Source: Paenibacillus phytorum
GTDB lineage: Bacteria > Bacillota > Bacilli > Paenibacillales > NBRC-103111
Direction of reading: 5' to 3'
Assembly (NCBI RefSeq): GCF_013141715.1
Contig: NZ_WHOA01000186.1
Location: 1 to 54,946, forward strand
Length of the DNA stretch: 54,946 bases
Below the pieces are notes generated by a model. That model ran no database searches and had not been told where the DNA came from. It was given only the letters and a program-made list of their open reading frames with translations. A program made the position numbers and the translations under genes. Of the stretch, positions 8,509 to 16,130 are shown piece after piece (the first letter of the stretch is position 1; the number at the start of each line of letters is the position of its first letter).

Positions 8509-9819
8509 CAGATTGGATGCCGAACGAATAGCAAACGGCATGGCCAATGAAAGTAAGCTTGCCAAAAGTCCAAATACGAACATGCCGTGAATACCCGTAT
8601 AAAAGACGCTGGATTTCGTTAGGATTGCCCCCATAATGGTTACGCTGACAGCTGTTCCAATATTCCGTGCAAAGAGCTGCAGCGAGGTGGAAATCCCCTT
8701 CTGGTGCGCTTCCACAAGCTGCTGTGAACCGATTGTAGTAATGGTGAAGATTATCCCATAAGCAAGACCAAGCGTTGTTAGTGCGGTAAACGTGTACCAA
8801 AATGGAGAAGCCTCGTGTATGAAATAAAATAAGGCAGCTGTAATGACGAGTATCATATTACCTATGACTAGAAGCCGTTTATATCCATAGCGAAGTACCC
8901 ATGTTCCACCAGGTATAGCTACGGCCATCCACCCAATGGATGTACTCAGAAGTGCAATACCGCTGACAAACAACGAGTATCCTTGATTTTGCAAGAAGAG
9001 AGGTATGAAGCTGGATGTCCCAAAGAGAGCCGCGCAGCTGAGAAAAGAGCTTGCAATCATAATGGCCACCGGACGATTGCGCAGCAGGTTTAGCGGAACG
9101 ATCGGCGCAGGATGTCTTCTCTCATATAAAAAGAAAGCCATCATAAATATGCCCCCTAGCGCGCCATACACGTAGCTATAATGCTCAACTGCTGTTGTAA
9201 GCAGCAATAAGGATATACCACAGGCAAACAAAATAGCTCCGCCATAGTCGACCACTGCTTTCTTCGGTTGATACACCTCCTTATACGGCTGCAAGGCAAG
9301 AAGTGCAACAATACATACCGGTATATTAACGAAAAAAATCCACCGCCAGCTCAGGTAGGTCACGAAAAACGTACCCAATAGAGGCGCTAATATCGCAGAT
9401 AACCCCCACATCCCTGTGAAATACGCTTGAACTTTACCGCGCTGTTCCACCGGATATATATCTCCCGCAATGATAGCTGGAAAAGGCATCATTACCCCTG
9501 CTCCAATCCCTTGAATGGCTCTAAATAGGATCAACTGCAGCATGCTCTGAGATAAACCGCAAAGCACAGATCCGAATAGAAACAGAAGTATACCTGCTGC
9601 ATAGATCCGTTTCCGCCCAAATAGGTCAGATAATCTGCCTGCTAATGGAGCTAATACAGTAGAAAGGACCATATAAGAGGTAAATGCCCATGCGTACAGG
9701 TCATTGCCACCAATTTCTTTCACAATAATCGGCATTGTGGTATTGGCAATCGTGGTATCGATAGACGACACTAATACCGCCAATACAATACTCACCATAA
9801 CCGTTGTTCGATTTCTCAT
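8488..9819 (-). CDS. MFS transporter, DHA2-like (EmrB/QacA-type) drug exporter
   Basis: A 443-residue, almost wholly hydrophobic membrane protein. Signatures of the major facilitator superfamily are GRLSDLFGRKRIY (loop 2-3, motif A) and ARAIQGIGAG-type motif B seen as LFRAIQGIGAGVMMPF; the start has the DHA2-type SSIDTTIANTTMPII (motif D1). DHA2 members usually have 14 helices and near 500 residues, so this is on the short side. Proton-coupled export of drugs or metabolites is expected; substrate unknown. The ATG follows AGGAGGGG. It is monocistronic, ending in the bidirectional terminator. Confidence 0.9.
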   Translation of the reverse strand: MRNRTTVMVSIVLAVLVSSIDTTIANTTMPIIVKEIGGNDLYAWAFTSYMVLSTVLAPLAGRLSDLFGRKRIYAAGILLFLFGSVLCGLSQSMLQLILFRAIQGIGAGVMMPFPAIIAGDIYPVEQRGKVQAYFTGMWGLSAILAPLLGTFFVTYLSWRWIFFVNIPVCIVALLALQPYKEVYQPKKAVVDYGGAILFACGISLLLLTTAVEHYSYVYGALGGIFMMAFFLYERRHPAPIVPLNLLRNRPVAIMIASSFLSCAALFGTSSFIPLFLQNQGYSLFVSGIALLSTSIGWMAVAIPGGTWVLRYGYKRLLVIGNMILVITAALFYFIHEASPFWYTFTALTTLGLAYGIIFTITTIGSQQLVEAHQKGISTSLQLFARNIGTAVSVTIMGAILTKSSVFYTGIHGMFVFGLLASLLSLAMPFAIRSASNLKSQKTE

Positions 9820-10018
9820 GGATGTCCCCTCCTAAATGCTGACTTTTTTTCACATCCACATATTGTAACTGATTCCAGAATGAATGAATAGCATGTTCAG
9901 AGCAATGATGAAGTCAAATAACAAAGCAAATTAAAAATATCCCTTTACATAATGCTTTTCTATGTAATAAAATTAATCCAATAAGGTTAGTGGGTAATTT
10001 GATTGGGGACATGACAAC

Positions 10019-10786
10019 ATGACTTTAACAGTTTTATTTATGGGTGTATTTGTTGGTTTTATGGTCGGATTGACTGGTGTAGGTGGAGCTTCGCTGCTAA
10101 CCCCCATTTTGATCCTGATTGGTGTTAATCCTTCAATTGCCGTGGGAACAGACCTGCTTTATAATTCGATTACCAAGCTTTTTGGCACGATTCAGCATTG
10201 GCGGCAGAAAACGATTGATTTCAAGCTGGTCAAAATGCTGGCTATGGGTAGTATTCCAGGTGTAATCACAGCCGTAATTTTTTTGAAATTATTCAATTCG
10301 TTCTTTCATAATCAGGAGATCATTATTAAGCATGCTCTTGGTTATGTCTTGATTCTGGTAGCATTTGCTACCTTGTTTAAAGTTTTCTTCGGTCACAAGA
10401 TCAAAGAAAATCGCTGGCAGCTTAAATCTTTGGAGGAGAAACGAGGACTAACCATCACCATTGGTGCTGTACTGGGTTTTGTTGTCGGACTTACGTCCAT
10501 TGGATCCGGCTCCCTGTATGCCATTGCGATGCTTTACTTTTTCCGTATGATCCCTGCTCAGCTCGTAGGAACTGACATCGCTCACGCTTTCTTCCTTGCG
10601 ACGACTGCAGGTATTCTGCACGCAAGTATGGGAAATGTGAATTATACACTTGTCCTCAATCTTCTCATCGGTTCCATTCCCGGCGTCGTTATCGGCAGCA
10701 TGCTCTCTGCCAAGGCACCGACCAATATTCTACGCACGATTATTGCTAGTCTGGTATTAATTAGCGGTCTTAAATTAATAGGATGA
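10019..10786 (+). CDS. TauE/SafE family (DUF81) membrane permease
   Basis: A 255-residue membrane protein with about eight helices in two related halves. Each half contains a glycine-rich first helix: GFMVGLTGVGGASLLTPILI near residue 15 and GFVVGLTSIGSGSLYAIAM near residue 155, the duplicated TauE/SafE pattern. Family members export sulfite, sulfoacetate or other small anions; the substrate here is unknown. The start is the ATG at 10019; the ATG at 10011 is out of frame and closes after two codons. The ribosome site is modest (TTGGGGAC). It is transcribed divergently from the MFS gene and ends in a terminator. Confidence 0.9.
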   Translation: MTLTVLFMGVFVGFMVGLTGVGGASLLTPILILIGVNPSIAVGTDLLYNSITKLFGTIQHWRQKTIDFKLVKMLAMGSIPGVITAVIFLKLFNSFFHNQEIIIKHALGYVLILVAFATLFKVFFGHKIKENRWQLKSLEEKRGLTITIGAVLGFVVGLTSIGSGSLYAIAMLYFFRMIPAQLVGTDIAHAFFLATTAGILHASMGNVNYTLVLNLLIGSIPGVVIGSMLSAKAPTNILRTIIASLVLISGLKLIG

Positions 10787-10810
10787 AACGGAGCTAAGGC
10801 TCCGTTTTTA
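10785..10810 (+). terminator. Intrinsic terminator of the TauE/SafE gene
   Basis: AACGGAGC and GCTCCGTT form the stem around a short loop, followed by TTTTTATTT. It overlaps the stop codon of the permease gene. Confidence 0.85.
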
Positions 10811-10834
10811 TTTCCACAGATCCTGTAACCCATA

Positions 10835-10871
10835 CAAGAAGCATCCGATTAATTTACTCGGATGCTTCTTG
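10835..10871. terminator. Perfect 14-bp hairpin between converging genes
   Basis: CAAGAAGCATCCGA (10835-10848) and TCGGATGCTTCTTG (10858-10871) pair perfectly around a nine-base loop. The plus-strand 3' side is only moderately T-rich (TTGTTCT). It probably stops transcripts from fetB on the minus strand and backs up the preceding terminator. Confidence 0.6.
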
Positions 10872-10923
10872 TTGTTCTCATATCATGTCGTTTTGTGCGG
10901 TTCCCCGGGAAATATCCACTCCT

Positions 10924-11667
10924 TTACTTCAACGTCATTTCCCGAGTAAACCACAATTTATAGCTAAGTATGCTCAATATGATACTTGTAATTGCCGCTG
11001 CTGCTGTGAAAGCAAACAAAATCAACATTTGATAACGAACAGCCTCCACAGGATTTGCACCTGCGATAATCATCCCCGTCATCATTCCAGGAAGCTGAAC
11101 GAGTCCAACAGTTTTCATTCCGTCTATTGTCGGAATCATGCTGGCCTTCACGGAGCGCTGCAGTGCTTGCTGAATAGCCTGTCTAACCGAAGATCCGAGA
11201 GCTAGCAGCGCTTCAATTTCCCCACGCGACGATTGCACCTCACGGTCCATCTGATTCAAAAACAATCCACAAACAATCATAGAACTACCAATTGTCATAC
11301 CGCTAATCGGGATAATGAATTGGCTCGTTGGCTTGATAATATGTAGACCAAGCATGAGTGACATTGTTAACGTTTCCGTTACAGCAATCGCAGCAGCTAT
11401 TCTCCAATATATCCCCTTTAACCCTTCTCCGCGTTTGCCCGCATTGTGTGTAGCAATCACAATCATAATCGCAATGATAATAAAGATAAGTCCCCAATGC
11501 TCCGTTTGAAAAATAAAATGAAGCACATACCCAATGAATAACAACTGCAAGGCTCCACGAATTGTTCCGATGGCAATGTCCTTCTCAAGCCCAAGCTTCT
11601 GCCATTTAGATAAGGCCACCGTAATCATGACGAAGGTCAATGTAAAGCCTAACGCTAGGGTAGACAC
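10924..11667 (-). CDS. fetB: FetB-type (UPF0014) ABC exporter permease
   Basis: About 247 residues and seven hydrophobic segments. The family pattern is clear: TIRGALQLLFIGYVL, the mid-protein GMTIGSSMIVCGLFLN, a cytoplasmic helix GEIEALLALGSSVRQAI, and the conserved loop PTIDGMKTVGLVQLPGMMTG. E. coli FetAB exports iron and raises peroxide resistance; other UPF0014 members may handle different metals. I prefer the GTG at 11667, with GAAGGGGG upstream, over an ATG at 11709 that lacks a ribosome site and would add 14 poorly conserved residues. It overlaps the end of the ATPase gene by 13 bases, so the two are translationally coupled. Confidence 0.87.
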   Translation of the reverse strand: MSTLALGFTLTFVMITVALSKWQKLGLEKDIAIGTIRGALQLLFIGYVLHFIFQTEHWGLIFIIIAIMIVIATHNAGKRGEGLKGIYWRIAAAIAVTETLTMSLMLGLHIIKPTSQFIIPISGMTIGSSMIVCGLFLNQMDREVQSSRGEIEALLALGSSVRQAIQQALQRSVKASMIPTIDGMKTVGLVQLPGMMTGMIIAGANPVEAVRYQMLILFAFTAAAAITSIILSILSYKLWFTREMTLK

Positions 11668-12386
11668 GTTGAATCCATACCCCCTTCGACTGAGAATGAA
11701 TCCGTCCATTCAACTGTTTCTTCTGGTACAGATTCAGTTAATGATCCACGATTCAAATACCAGAACCGATTGCCTACCCTTTTGGCTTGCTCCATTTCAT
11801 GCGTCACCCAAATAAGCCCGCCTCCCCGCTCTTCAAGCCAATTCATCAGGGTATCTTCTACTGCCTGCTTGCTCTGTGAATCAAGCGCAGAAGTCACTTC
11901 ATCAAGTAAGAGGATATCCGCTCCTAGCAGCATTGACCGCACTAGTTGAACCCGCTGCTTCTGTCCTCCAGATAAATCTGCCGCCTTCTGAGCCCAATTC
12001 AGGTCACCGAGCCCAACCTGCTCCATCAAGCTAAGCGCTAATGGTTTATCGAAATTACACTGATGCAGTTTACTCGTCAAAGCTAGGTTGTCTGCGACCG
12101 TAGTAGGAAGCATTACCTGCTGCTGGGGGACATAGCAGACCTTCTTTCGCCATTCACTTGGTCCCCAGCTCGCAGCAAGTCGTCCATGCAAGGATAAGTT
12201 TCCGCCATCCATGCTTTCTAAGGTGGACAATATCCGAAGCAGTGTACTCTTCCCTTGGCCGGAAGGACCTAGAATCGCAATACGATCCTTGGGCAAGACG
12301 TTCGTATTTATTTGCTCCATTAAAGGCGTCAGACCTTCGTTTGGGTGCTTCTTATGTAGATTTTCAATAACCAGAATAGGCTGCAG
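11655..12386 (-). CDS. fetA: FetA-type ABC exporter ATP-binding subunit, probable CTG start
   Basis: A soluble ATPase that pairs with the overlapping fetB permease. It has Walker A GPSGQGKST, Q-loop YVPQQQVML, signature LSGGQKQR, Walker B LLLLDEVTSALD and the switch His in VTHEME. The first ATG (12320) would remove the opening beta strand of the fold. In frame upstream the sequence reads LQPILVIENLHKKHPNEG, a normal ABC N-terminus, up to a stop just before it. No ATG, GTG or TTG lies in that stretch. A CTG at 12386 sits nine bases after GGGAG (12396-12400) and gives 243 residues. I therefore annotate a CTG start. Confidence 0.85.
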   Translation of the reverse strand: MQPILVIENLHKKHPNEGLTPLMEQINTNVLPKDRIAILGPSGQGKSTLLRILSTLESMDGGNLSLHGRLAASWGPSEWRKKVCYVPQQQVMLPTTVADNLALTSKLHQCNFDKPLALSLMEQVGLGDLNWAQKAADLSGGQKQRVQLVRSMLLGADILLLDEVTSALDSQSKQAVEDTLMNWLEERGGGLIWVTHEMEQAKRVGNRFWYLNRGSLTESVPEETVEWTDSFSVEGGMDSTCLP

Positions 12387-12568
12387 AACTTTTCACTCCC
12401 ATCTACCCAAGTTTTACATATATCCGTTTAATTAGTATATCACAGCCATAATTCAACGTGGCATTAACCTATTTTTCGTTGGAAATAGGCTTTAGCCTAC
12501 ACCAGGAGACTGACCTTAGTCATACTTTGTGATGAATACCCAATGTGATGATAAAGGAGCTACTGCAT

Positions 12569-12970
12569 ATGCAGCGACTAATGTGTAAAGGGAAGATCCA
12601 TCGTGCGACGGTAACGGAGGCCGATTTGGATTACGTGGGAAGCATTACCATAGATGGTTTATTGATGCGCAAAGCGAATATTTTACCCTATGAAATGGTT
12701 CAAGTCACAAGCCTGCGAAACGCCACCCGGTGGAAAACATACGCGATACCTGCGCCGGAAGGCTGCGGCAAGATCGGTTTGAATGGTCCCCCTGCCCACC
12801 TTTTTGCTCCTGGCGACCTTGTTATTATTCTTAGTATGGGACTTATGAATGAAACAGAAATTAACAACCTCAAACCTCAAGTGGTTTTCGTTGATGAACG
12901 CAATCAACTGCTCCGGGTTGAAGAACATGATCTTGTTATTCTCAAGCAAGAAGCGAAATCCAATGACTAA
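12569..12970 (+). CDS. panD: Aspartate 1-decarboxylase (PanD)
   Basis: PanD makes beta-alanine from L-aspartate for pantothenate and CoA, using a pyruvoyl group produced by self-cleavage. Starting at ATG 12569, nine bases after AAAGGAG, the cleavage site is Gly24-Ser25 in the motif YVGSITID, exactly the family numbering. K9, H11 and R12 of the KIHRATVTEADL motif are also in the usual positions. A GTG at 12545 is in frame but has no ribosome site and would shift this numbering. The 133-residue product is slightly longer than the usual 126-127. panB and panC are not adjacent; the gene instead overlaps an ATP-grasp gene by eight bases. Confidence 0.95.
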   Translation: MQRLMCKGKIHRATVTEADLDYVGSITIDGLLMRKANILPYEMVQVTSLRNATRWKTYAIPAPEGCGKIGLNGPPAHLFAPGDLVIILSMGLMNETEINNLKPQVVFVDERNQLLRVEEHDLVILKQEAKSND

Positions 12971-13709
12971 ACTAAACACAAGCAAATGGACCAAATATAA
13001 GCTGCTGCGGAAATCGTCTAAACTTAGTGTGCATCTTCCAAAAACAGCTTGGCTGCGAAAGAGCTCTTTCTGGCGCATGATAAAAAAATACCGTGAGATC
13101 ATCATTAAACCGACTGGGAGCTATGGGGGCAATGGTGTCATTCGGATCAAAAAGATGGATTCTTCCACATATGAGATACAGGATGGCGCTAAGAAGAAAA
13201 ATTTTACAGAGCATACCCAATTAAACGCCTATATCAAAAAGAAAGCGGGCAAGAACAACATCATTCAGCAGCGAATTCCGCTTGCTACGGTGAATGACCG
13301 GCCCTTTGATCTCAGAGTGATGGTACAGCGACGCCTCAATTCACCTTGGGAAGTGACCGGTAAACTGGCCAAAGTGGCCGGAAAGGGCTTTATCGTAACG
13401 AATATTCGCATGAGCAGCGGCAAGGTCGTATCCGTGGAGCATGCTCTCAAAAATTCGGCACTCAAAACGATGCGAGCTGCCGACCTCCTCTCACAGCTCG
13501 ATAAAGTTGCTTTACAAGCCGCTCAGAAACTAGCTCCTTTCTATCCTTGGGTGCGTACGATGGGGATTGATATGGCTTTTGACAAAGAGGGAAATGTTTG
13601 GATTATTGAGGTTAATTTTGCTCCTATGCTTGAGCTATTTTTGAAACTGAAGGATAAGTCGATGTTCCATAAGATGAAGTCATTTCACAAAAACAAACCG
13701 AATAAATGA
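12963..13709 (+). CDS. YheC/YheD-like ATP-grasp protein
   Basis: A 248-residue protein of the YheC/YheD family, which in Bacillus are endospore-coat-associated. ATP-grasp features are the lysine strand EIIIKPTGSYGGNGVIRI (about residues 45-62), the central IIQQRIPLATVNDRPFDLRVMVQR and the metal-binding end GIDMAFDKEGNVWIIEVNFAP. Paralogues are usually longer (over 350 residues), so the N-terminal part of the fold is reduced here. The ATG at 12963 lies inside the last codons of panD (ATGACTAA arrangement), so translation is probably coupled. The molecule ligated or phosphorylated is unknown. Confidence 0.85.
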   Translation: MTKLNTSKWTKYKLLRKSSKLSVHLPKTAWLRKSSFWRMIKKYREIIIKPTGSYGGNGVIRIKKMDSSTYEIQDGAKKKNFTEHTQLNAYIKKKAGKNNIIQQRIPLATVNDRPFDLRVMVQRRLNSPWEVTGKLAKVAGKGFIVTNIRMSSGKVVSVEHALKNSALKTMRAADLLSQLDKVALQAAQKLAPFYPWVRTMGIDMAFDKEGNVWIIEVNFAPMLELFLKLKDKSMFHKMKSFHKNKPNK

Positions 13710-13864
13710 ATCGAAAAATAAGTTCGAAAAATAAAATAAATCAAAAGACACAAGCCGTTTCCATCTTCTCTTCTTGGTAATAGTCTAAATAAGAGTTTGT
13801 AATAAATAAACTCAAATTAAAACTATAATAGTTTTCCTTTTGAAAACTTTGAGGAGGCCCGGAG

Positions 13865-15076
13865 ATGAACCGATTGGGGCTTTATTGCTCACGATGTTCT
13901 GTAAGGCTCCCTTTCCGCTATCAAGAAATGAAATGTGACTGCGGTGGTACTTTATTGGTCGATTACGACTTGGAGCACATAGCGAGAACATTAACGAAGG
14001 AAGCTATACAAACACGCTACCCATCGATGTGGAGATATAAAGAATTGCTTCCAGTGAGTAACCCTGATTGTATCGTCACCCTAGGCGAAGGCTGGACGCC
14101 ACTCTTGCACATGCAGGAATGGGAGCAGAAACTGCCTATTAAACGGCTATGGATCAAGAGAGAAGAACAGAACCCTACGGGGAGCTTTAAGTCGAGGGGC
14201 TTCTCCGTCGCTGTGTCCTTGCTCAAGGAAGCGGGAGCGACGAAAGCGGCCGTTCCATCCAATGGAAATGCCGCGGGCGCATTAGCCGCCTATGCGGGGC
14301 GTGCAGGGATCAAGGCATCTGTCTTTATCCCTCTGGATTGCCCGCCATTAATCGTGGACGAATGCCCGTTATATGGAGCTGCTACCTTCCTCGTCGACGG
14401 CTTCATTCATGATGCAGCAGCAATTATTGAAGCGGGTAAACAAGAACAGGGCTGGGTAAACGTAGGCACATTGAAGGAGCCCGGACGTGTAGAGGGCAAG
14501 AAAACAATGGGACTTGAGCTCGCCGAACAACTTGGTTGGACATTCCCCGACGTCATCATCTATCCAACCGGCGGCGGCTCCGGTATTATTGGCATGTGGA
14601 AAGCTTTCCAGGAGCTCAAAGCACTCCGCTGGATTGACGGTCCCATGCCCAGATTCGTTTGTGTGCAGGAAGAGGGATGCCAGCCAATTGTCGACGGCAT
14701 AACATGCAACTGCAACCAAGCTGAAAGTGCCCAAGCTGCCGGAGTAGAAGCTAGTCCGACAGGTATGCGCGTACCGAATCCGCCAGACTTGGCGTTCATC
14801 CTGTCGATTGTGGAACAAAGCGGCGGCACAGCCATCGCCCTCTCCAAGAGCCAAATTGCCGAGGCCACTCGCACCTTAGGCTCGCAGGGCATCTCTGCGT
14901 CCCCCGAAGGCTCGGCAACTTGGGCAGGTCTGCTCGCCCTCTGCGACAGCGGATGGCTGCGTCCGAGCGATTCCGTTGTGCTTTTTAATACGTCGCACGC
15001 AATGAAATATGTGAAGTTTGGTTCTATCGCTGCACTTCCGATTATTAGAAGCTATGAGGAGTATCTCCGTTTGTAG
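13865..15076 (+). CDS. thrC: Threonine synthase (fold type II PLP enzyme) with N-terminal zinc-ribbon-like motif
   Basis: A 403-residue PLP enzyme expected to convert O-phosphohomoserine to threonine and phosphate. The PLP lysine is K109 in NPTGSFKSRG; the phosphate-binding loop is PTGGGSGIIG near residue 238; TLGEGWTPL near 72-80 is typical of the family. The first 30 residues contain C8-x2-C11 and C24-x-C26, a zinc-ribbon-like extension present in one threonine synthase branch. GAGGAGG precedes the ATG. The gene stands alone, without hom or thrB, so it may be a paralogue with a side role. Threonine-synthase-like is secure; the exact substrate less so. Confidence 0.88.
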   Translation: MNRLGLYCSRCSVRLPFRYQEMKCDCGGTLLVDYDLEHIARTLTKEAIQTRYPSMWRYKELLPVSNPDCIVTLGEGWTPLLHMQEWEQKLPIKRLWIKREEQNPTGSFKSRGFSVAVSLLKEAGATKAAVPSNGNAAGALAAYAGRAGIKASVFIPLDCPPLIVDECPLYGAATFLVDGFIHDAAAIIEAGKQEQGWVNVGTLKEPGRVEGKKTMGLELAEQLGWTFPDVIIYPTGGGSGIIGMWKAFQELKALRWIDGPMPRFVCVQEEGCQPIVDGITCNCNQAESAQAAGVEASPTGMRVPNPPDLAFILSIVEQSGGTAIALSKSQIAEATRTLGSQGISASPEGSATWAGLLALCDSGWLRPSDSVVLFNTSHAMKYVKFGSIAALPIIRSYEEYLRL

Positions 15077-15171
15077 GAATGTTGTACGTTGTACAACTTC
15101 CCAAGTTACAAACACAGAAAAGACTATTAATAGGAAGTCTATTCCGCTATAAGCTCCCTAAAATCAAATCA

Positions 15172-15201
15172 AACAGCCAGGAGGAAACCCTCCTGGCTGT
15201 T
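15172..15201. terminator. Bidirectional terminator
   Basis: AACAGCCAGGAGG and CCTCCTGGCTGTT pair perfectly around AAAC. On the minus strand the downstream side is T-rich (TTTGATTTGATTTT), on the plus strand less so. It separates converging genes. Confidence 0.85.
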
Positions 15202-15213
15202 CATTTCTCAACC

Positions 15214-15843
15214 TTATTGACCTAAATTATTTTCTTCATACAGCCGATACATCGCTTGAATTAAAGGCTCTGCCGGGTCACGATTCAGTAAATATAACGT
15301 CATTAAATATTGCAGCGGAAGCGCACACGTATTATTGCCGTCTTCAACAGCTACGAAGCCAGCCTCTAGGACTGGACCATGCTCCTCATGAAGCTCCAAG
15401 TCCACATAGATCTTTTGGTCAGGGAATTCTTCTCGCACGGTAGCCGCGCAATAAGGAACAATATGTTTATCCAGCAGCTCTTTGGCATCATCTTCCGATT
15501 GTGGAGGATTCGGCAGTGGATGATTTTCTGGGCTTCTTAGCAAGTCTACGAAGAATGACGATAACCACAGCCCTGCATTCGGATTCGTTTGGAAGTTTCT
15601 CATAATTTCATTCAAGAAAAATCCGCATGATGTGGACTTTTCATCATTTTTAAGTGTGAAAGCAAACATTGGACCATAAGTCGGATTATTGCCGATTTGT
15701 CCATCTACTTCATATTCGGGAAATTGTTCTTTCATTACTTCTTGAATGTGCTGGAACCAAGTCATAATGATTTGGGCCTGTTCGCGTTCTTGGTCTTGTT
15801 CGTTATCTACTGGAACTTGTGTGTCAATATCTTTTTCTGTCAT
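15214..15843 (-). CDS. Hypothetical acidic protein with internal duplication
   Basis: A 209-residue cytoplasmic protein that I do not recognise. No signal peptide or membrane segment is seen. After an acidic, Gln/Glu-rich N-terminus, two similar units of about 66 residues follow (about 38-103 and 136-203). Matching positions include KEQFPEY with REEFPDQ, YGPMFAF with HGPVLEA, STSCGFFLNEIM with NNTCALPLQYLM, and FFVDLLR with AMYRLYE, so a small alpha/beta domain was tandemly duplicated. I chose the ATG at 15843 because AGGAGG lies ten bases upstream; an in-frame ATG at 15867 lacks one. It is flanked by the threonine synthase gene and argS and is probably monocistronic. Function unknown. Confidence 0.8.
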   Translation of the reverse strand: MTEKDIDTQVPVDNEQDQEREQAQIIMTWFQHIQEVMKEQFPEYEVDGQIGNNPTYGPMFAFTLKNDEKSTSCGFFLNEIMRNFQTNPNAGLWLSSFFVDLLRSPENHPLPNPPQSEDDAKELLDKHIVPYCAATVREEFPDQKIYVDLELHEEHGPVLEAGFVAVEDGNNTCALPLQYLMTLYLLNRDPAEPLIQAMYRLYEENNLGQ

Positions 15844-15933
15844 TGTGGTTAAAGCCTCCTGAATCATTCAAATTGGCACGAATATCCCTATTGTACCGCA
15901 TTTGATCAAGATCAGAAAGCTAATGTTGCATTT

Positions 15934-16050
15934 TTAAGGACGAATGCGGACACCCCCGACTTCCGAAGCATTAATCGAAACGGCATTGCCTCCTTGACCG
16001 ATCGTTGCTCTAGCGGATTGTCTTACTCTTACTTTCGTTTTCCCCTGCAT
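15934..16050 (-). CDS. Possible 38-residue basic small protein (weak)
   Basis: An open frame downstream of argS encodes a peptide beginning MQGKTKVRVRQSARATIGQ and ending VGGVRIRP, rich in Arg, Gly and Ala; it reads like a beta-rich coding stretch. No convincing ribosome site precedes the ATG, and the frame could be chance or the remnant of a larger gene. Listed because it occupies an otherwise unexplained gap. Confidence 0.25.
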   Translation of the reverse strand: MQGKTKVRVRQSARATIGQGGNAVSINASEVGGVRIRP

Positions 16051-16130
16051 ACTGCAGTAGCATATGCGCAAGAGTGACAGGTTGTCTCTCGGCGAGAGCA
16101 TACATAGGATGAATGCGAATGTTTTTCCGG

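Noticed and set aside
12545..12568. GTG 12545 as panD start
   Set aside because: It lacks a ribosome site and would shift the Gly24-Ser25 cleavage numbering, which is exact from ATG 12569.
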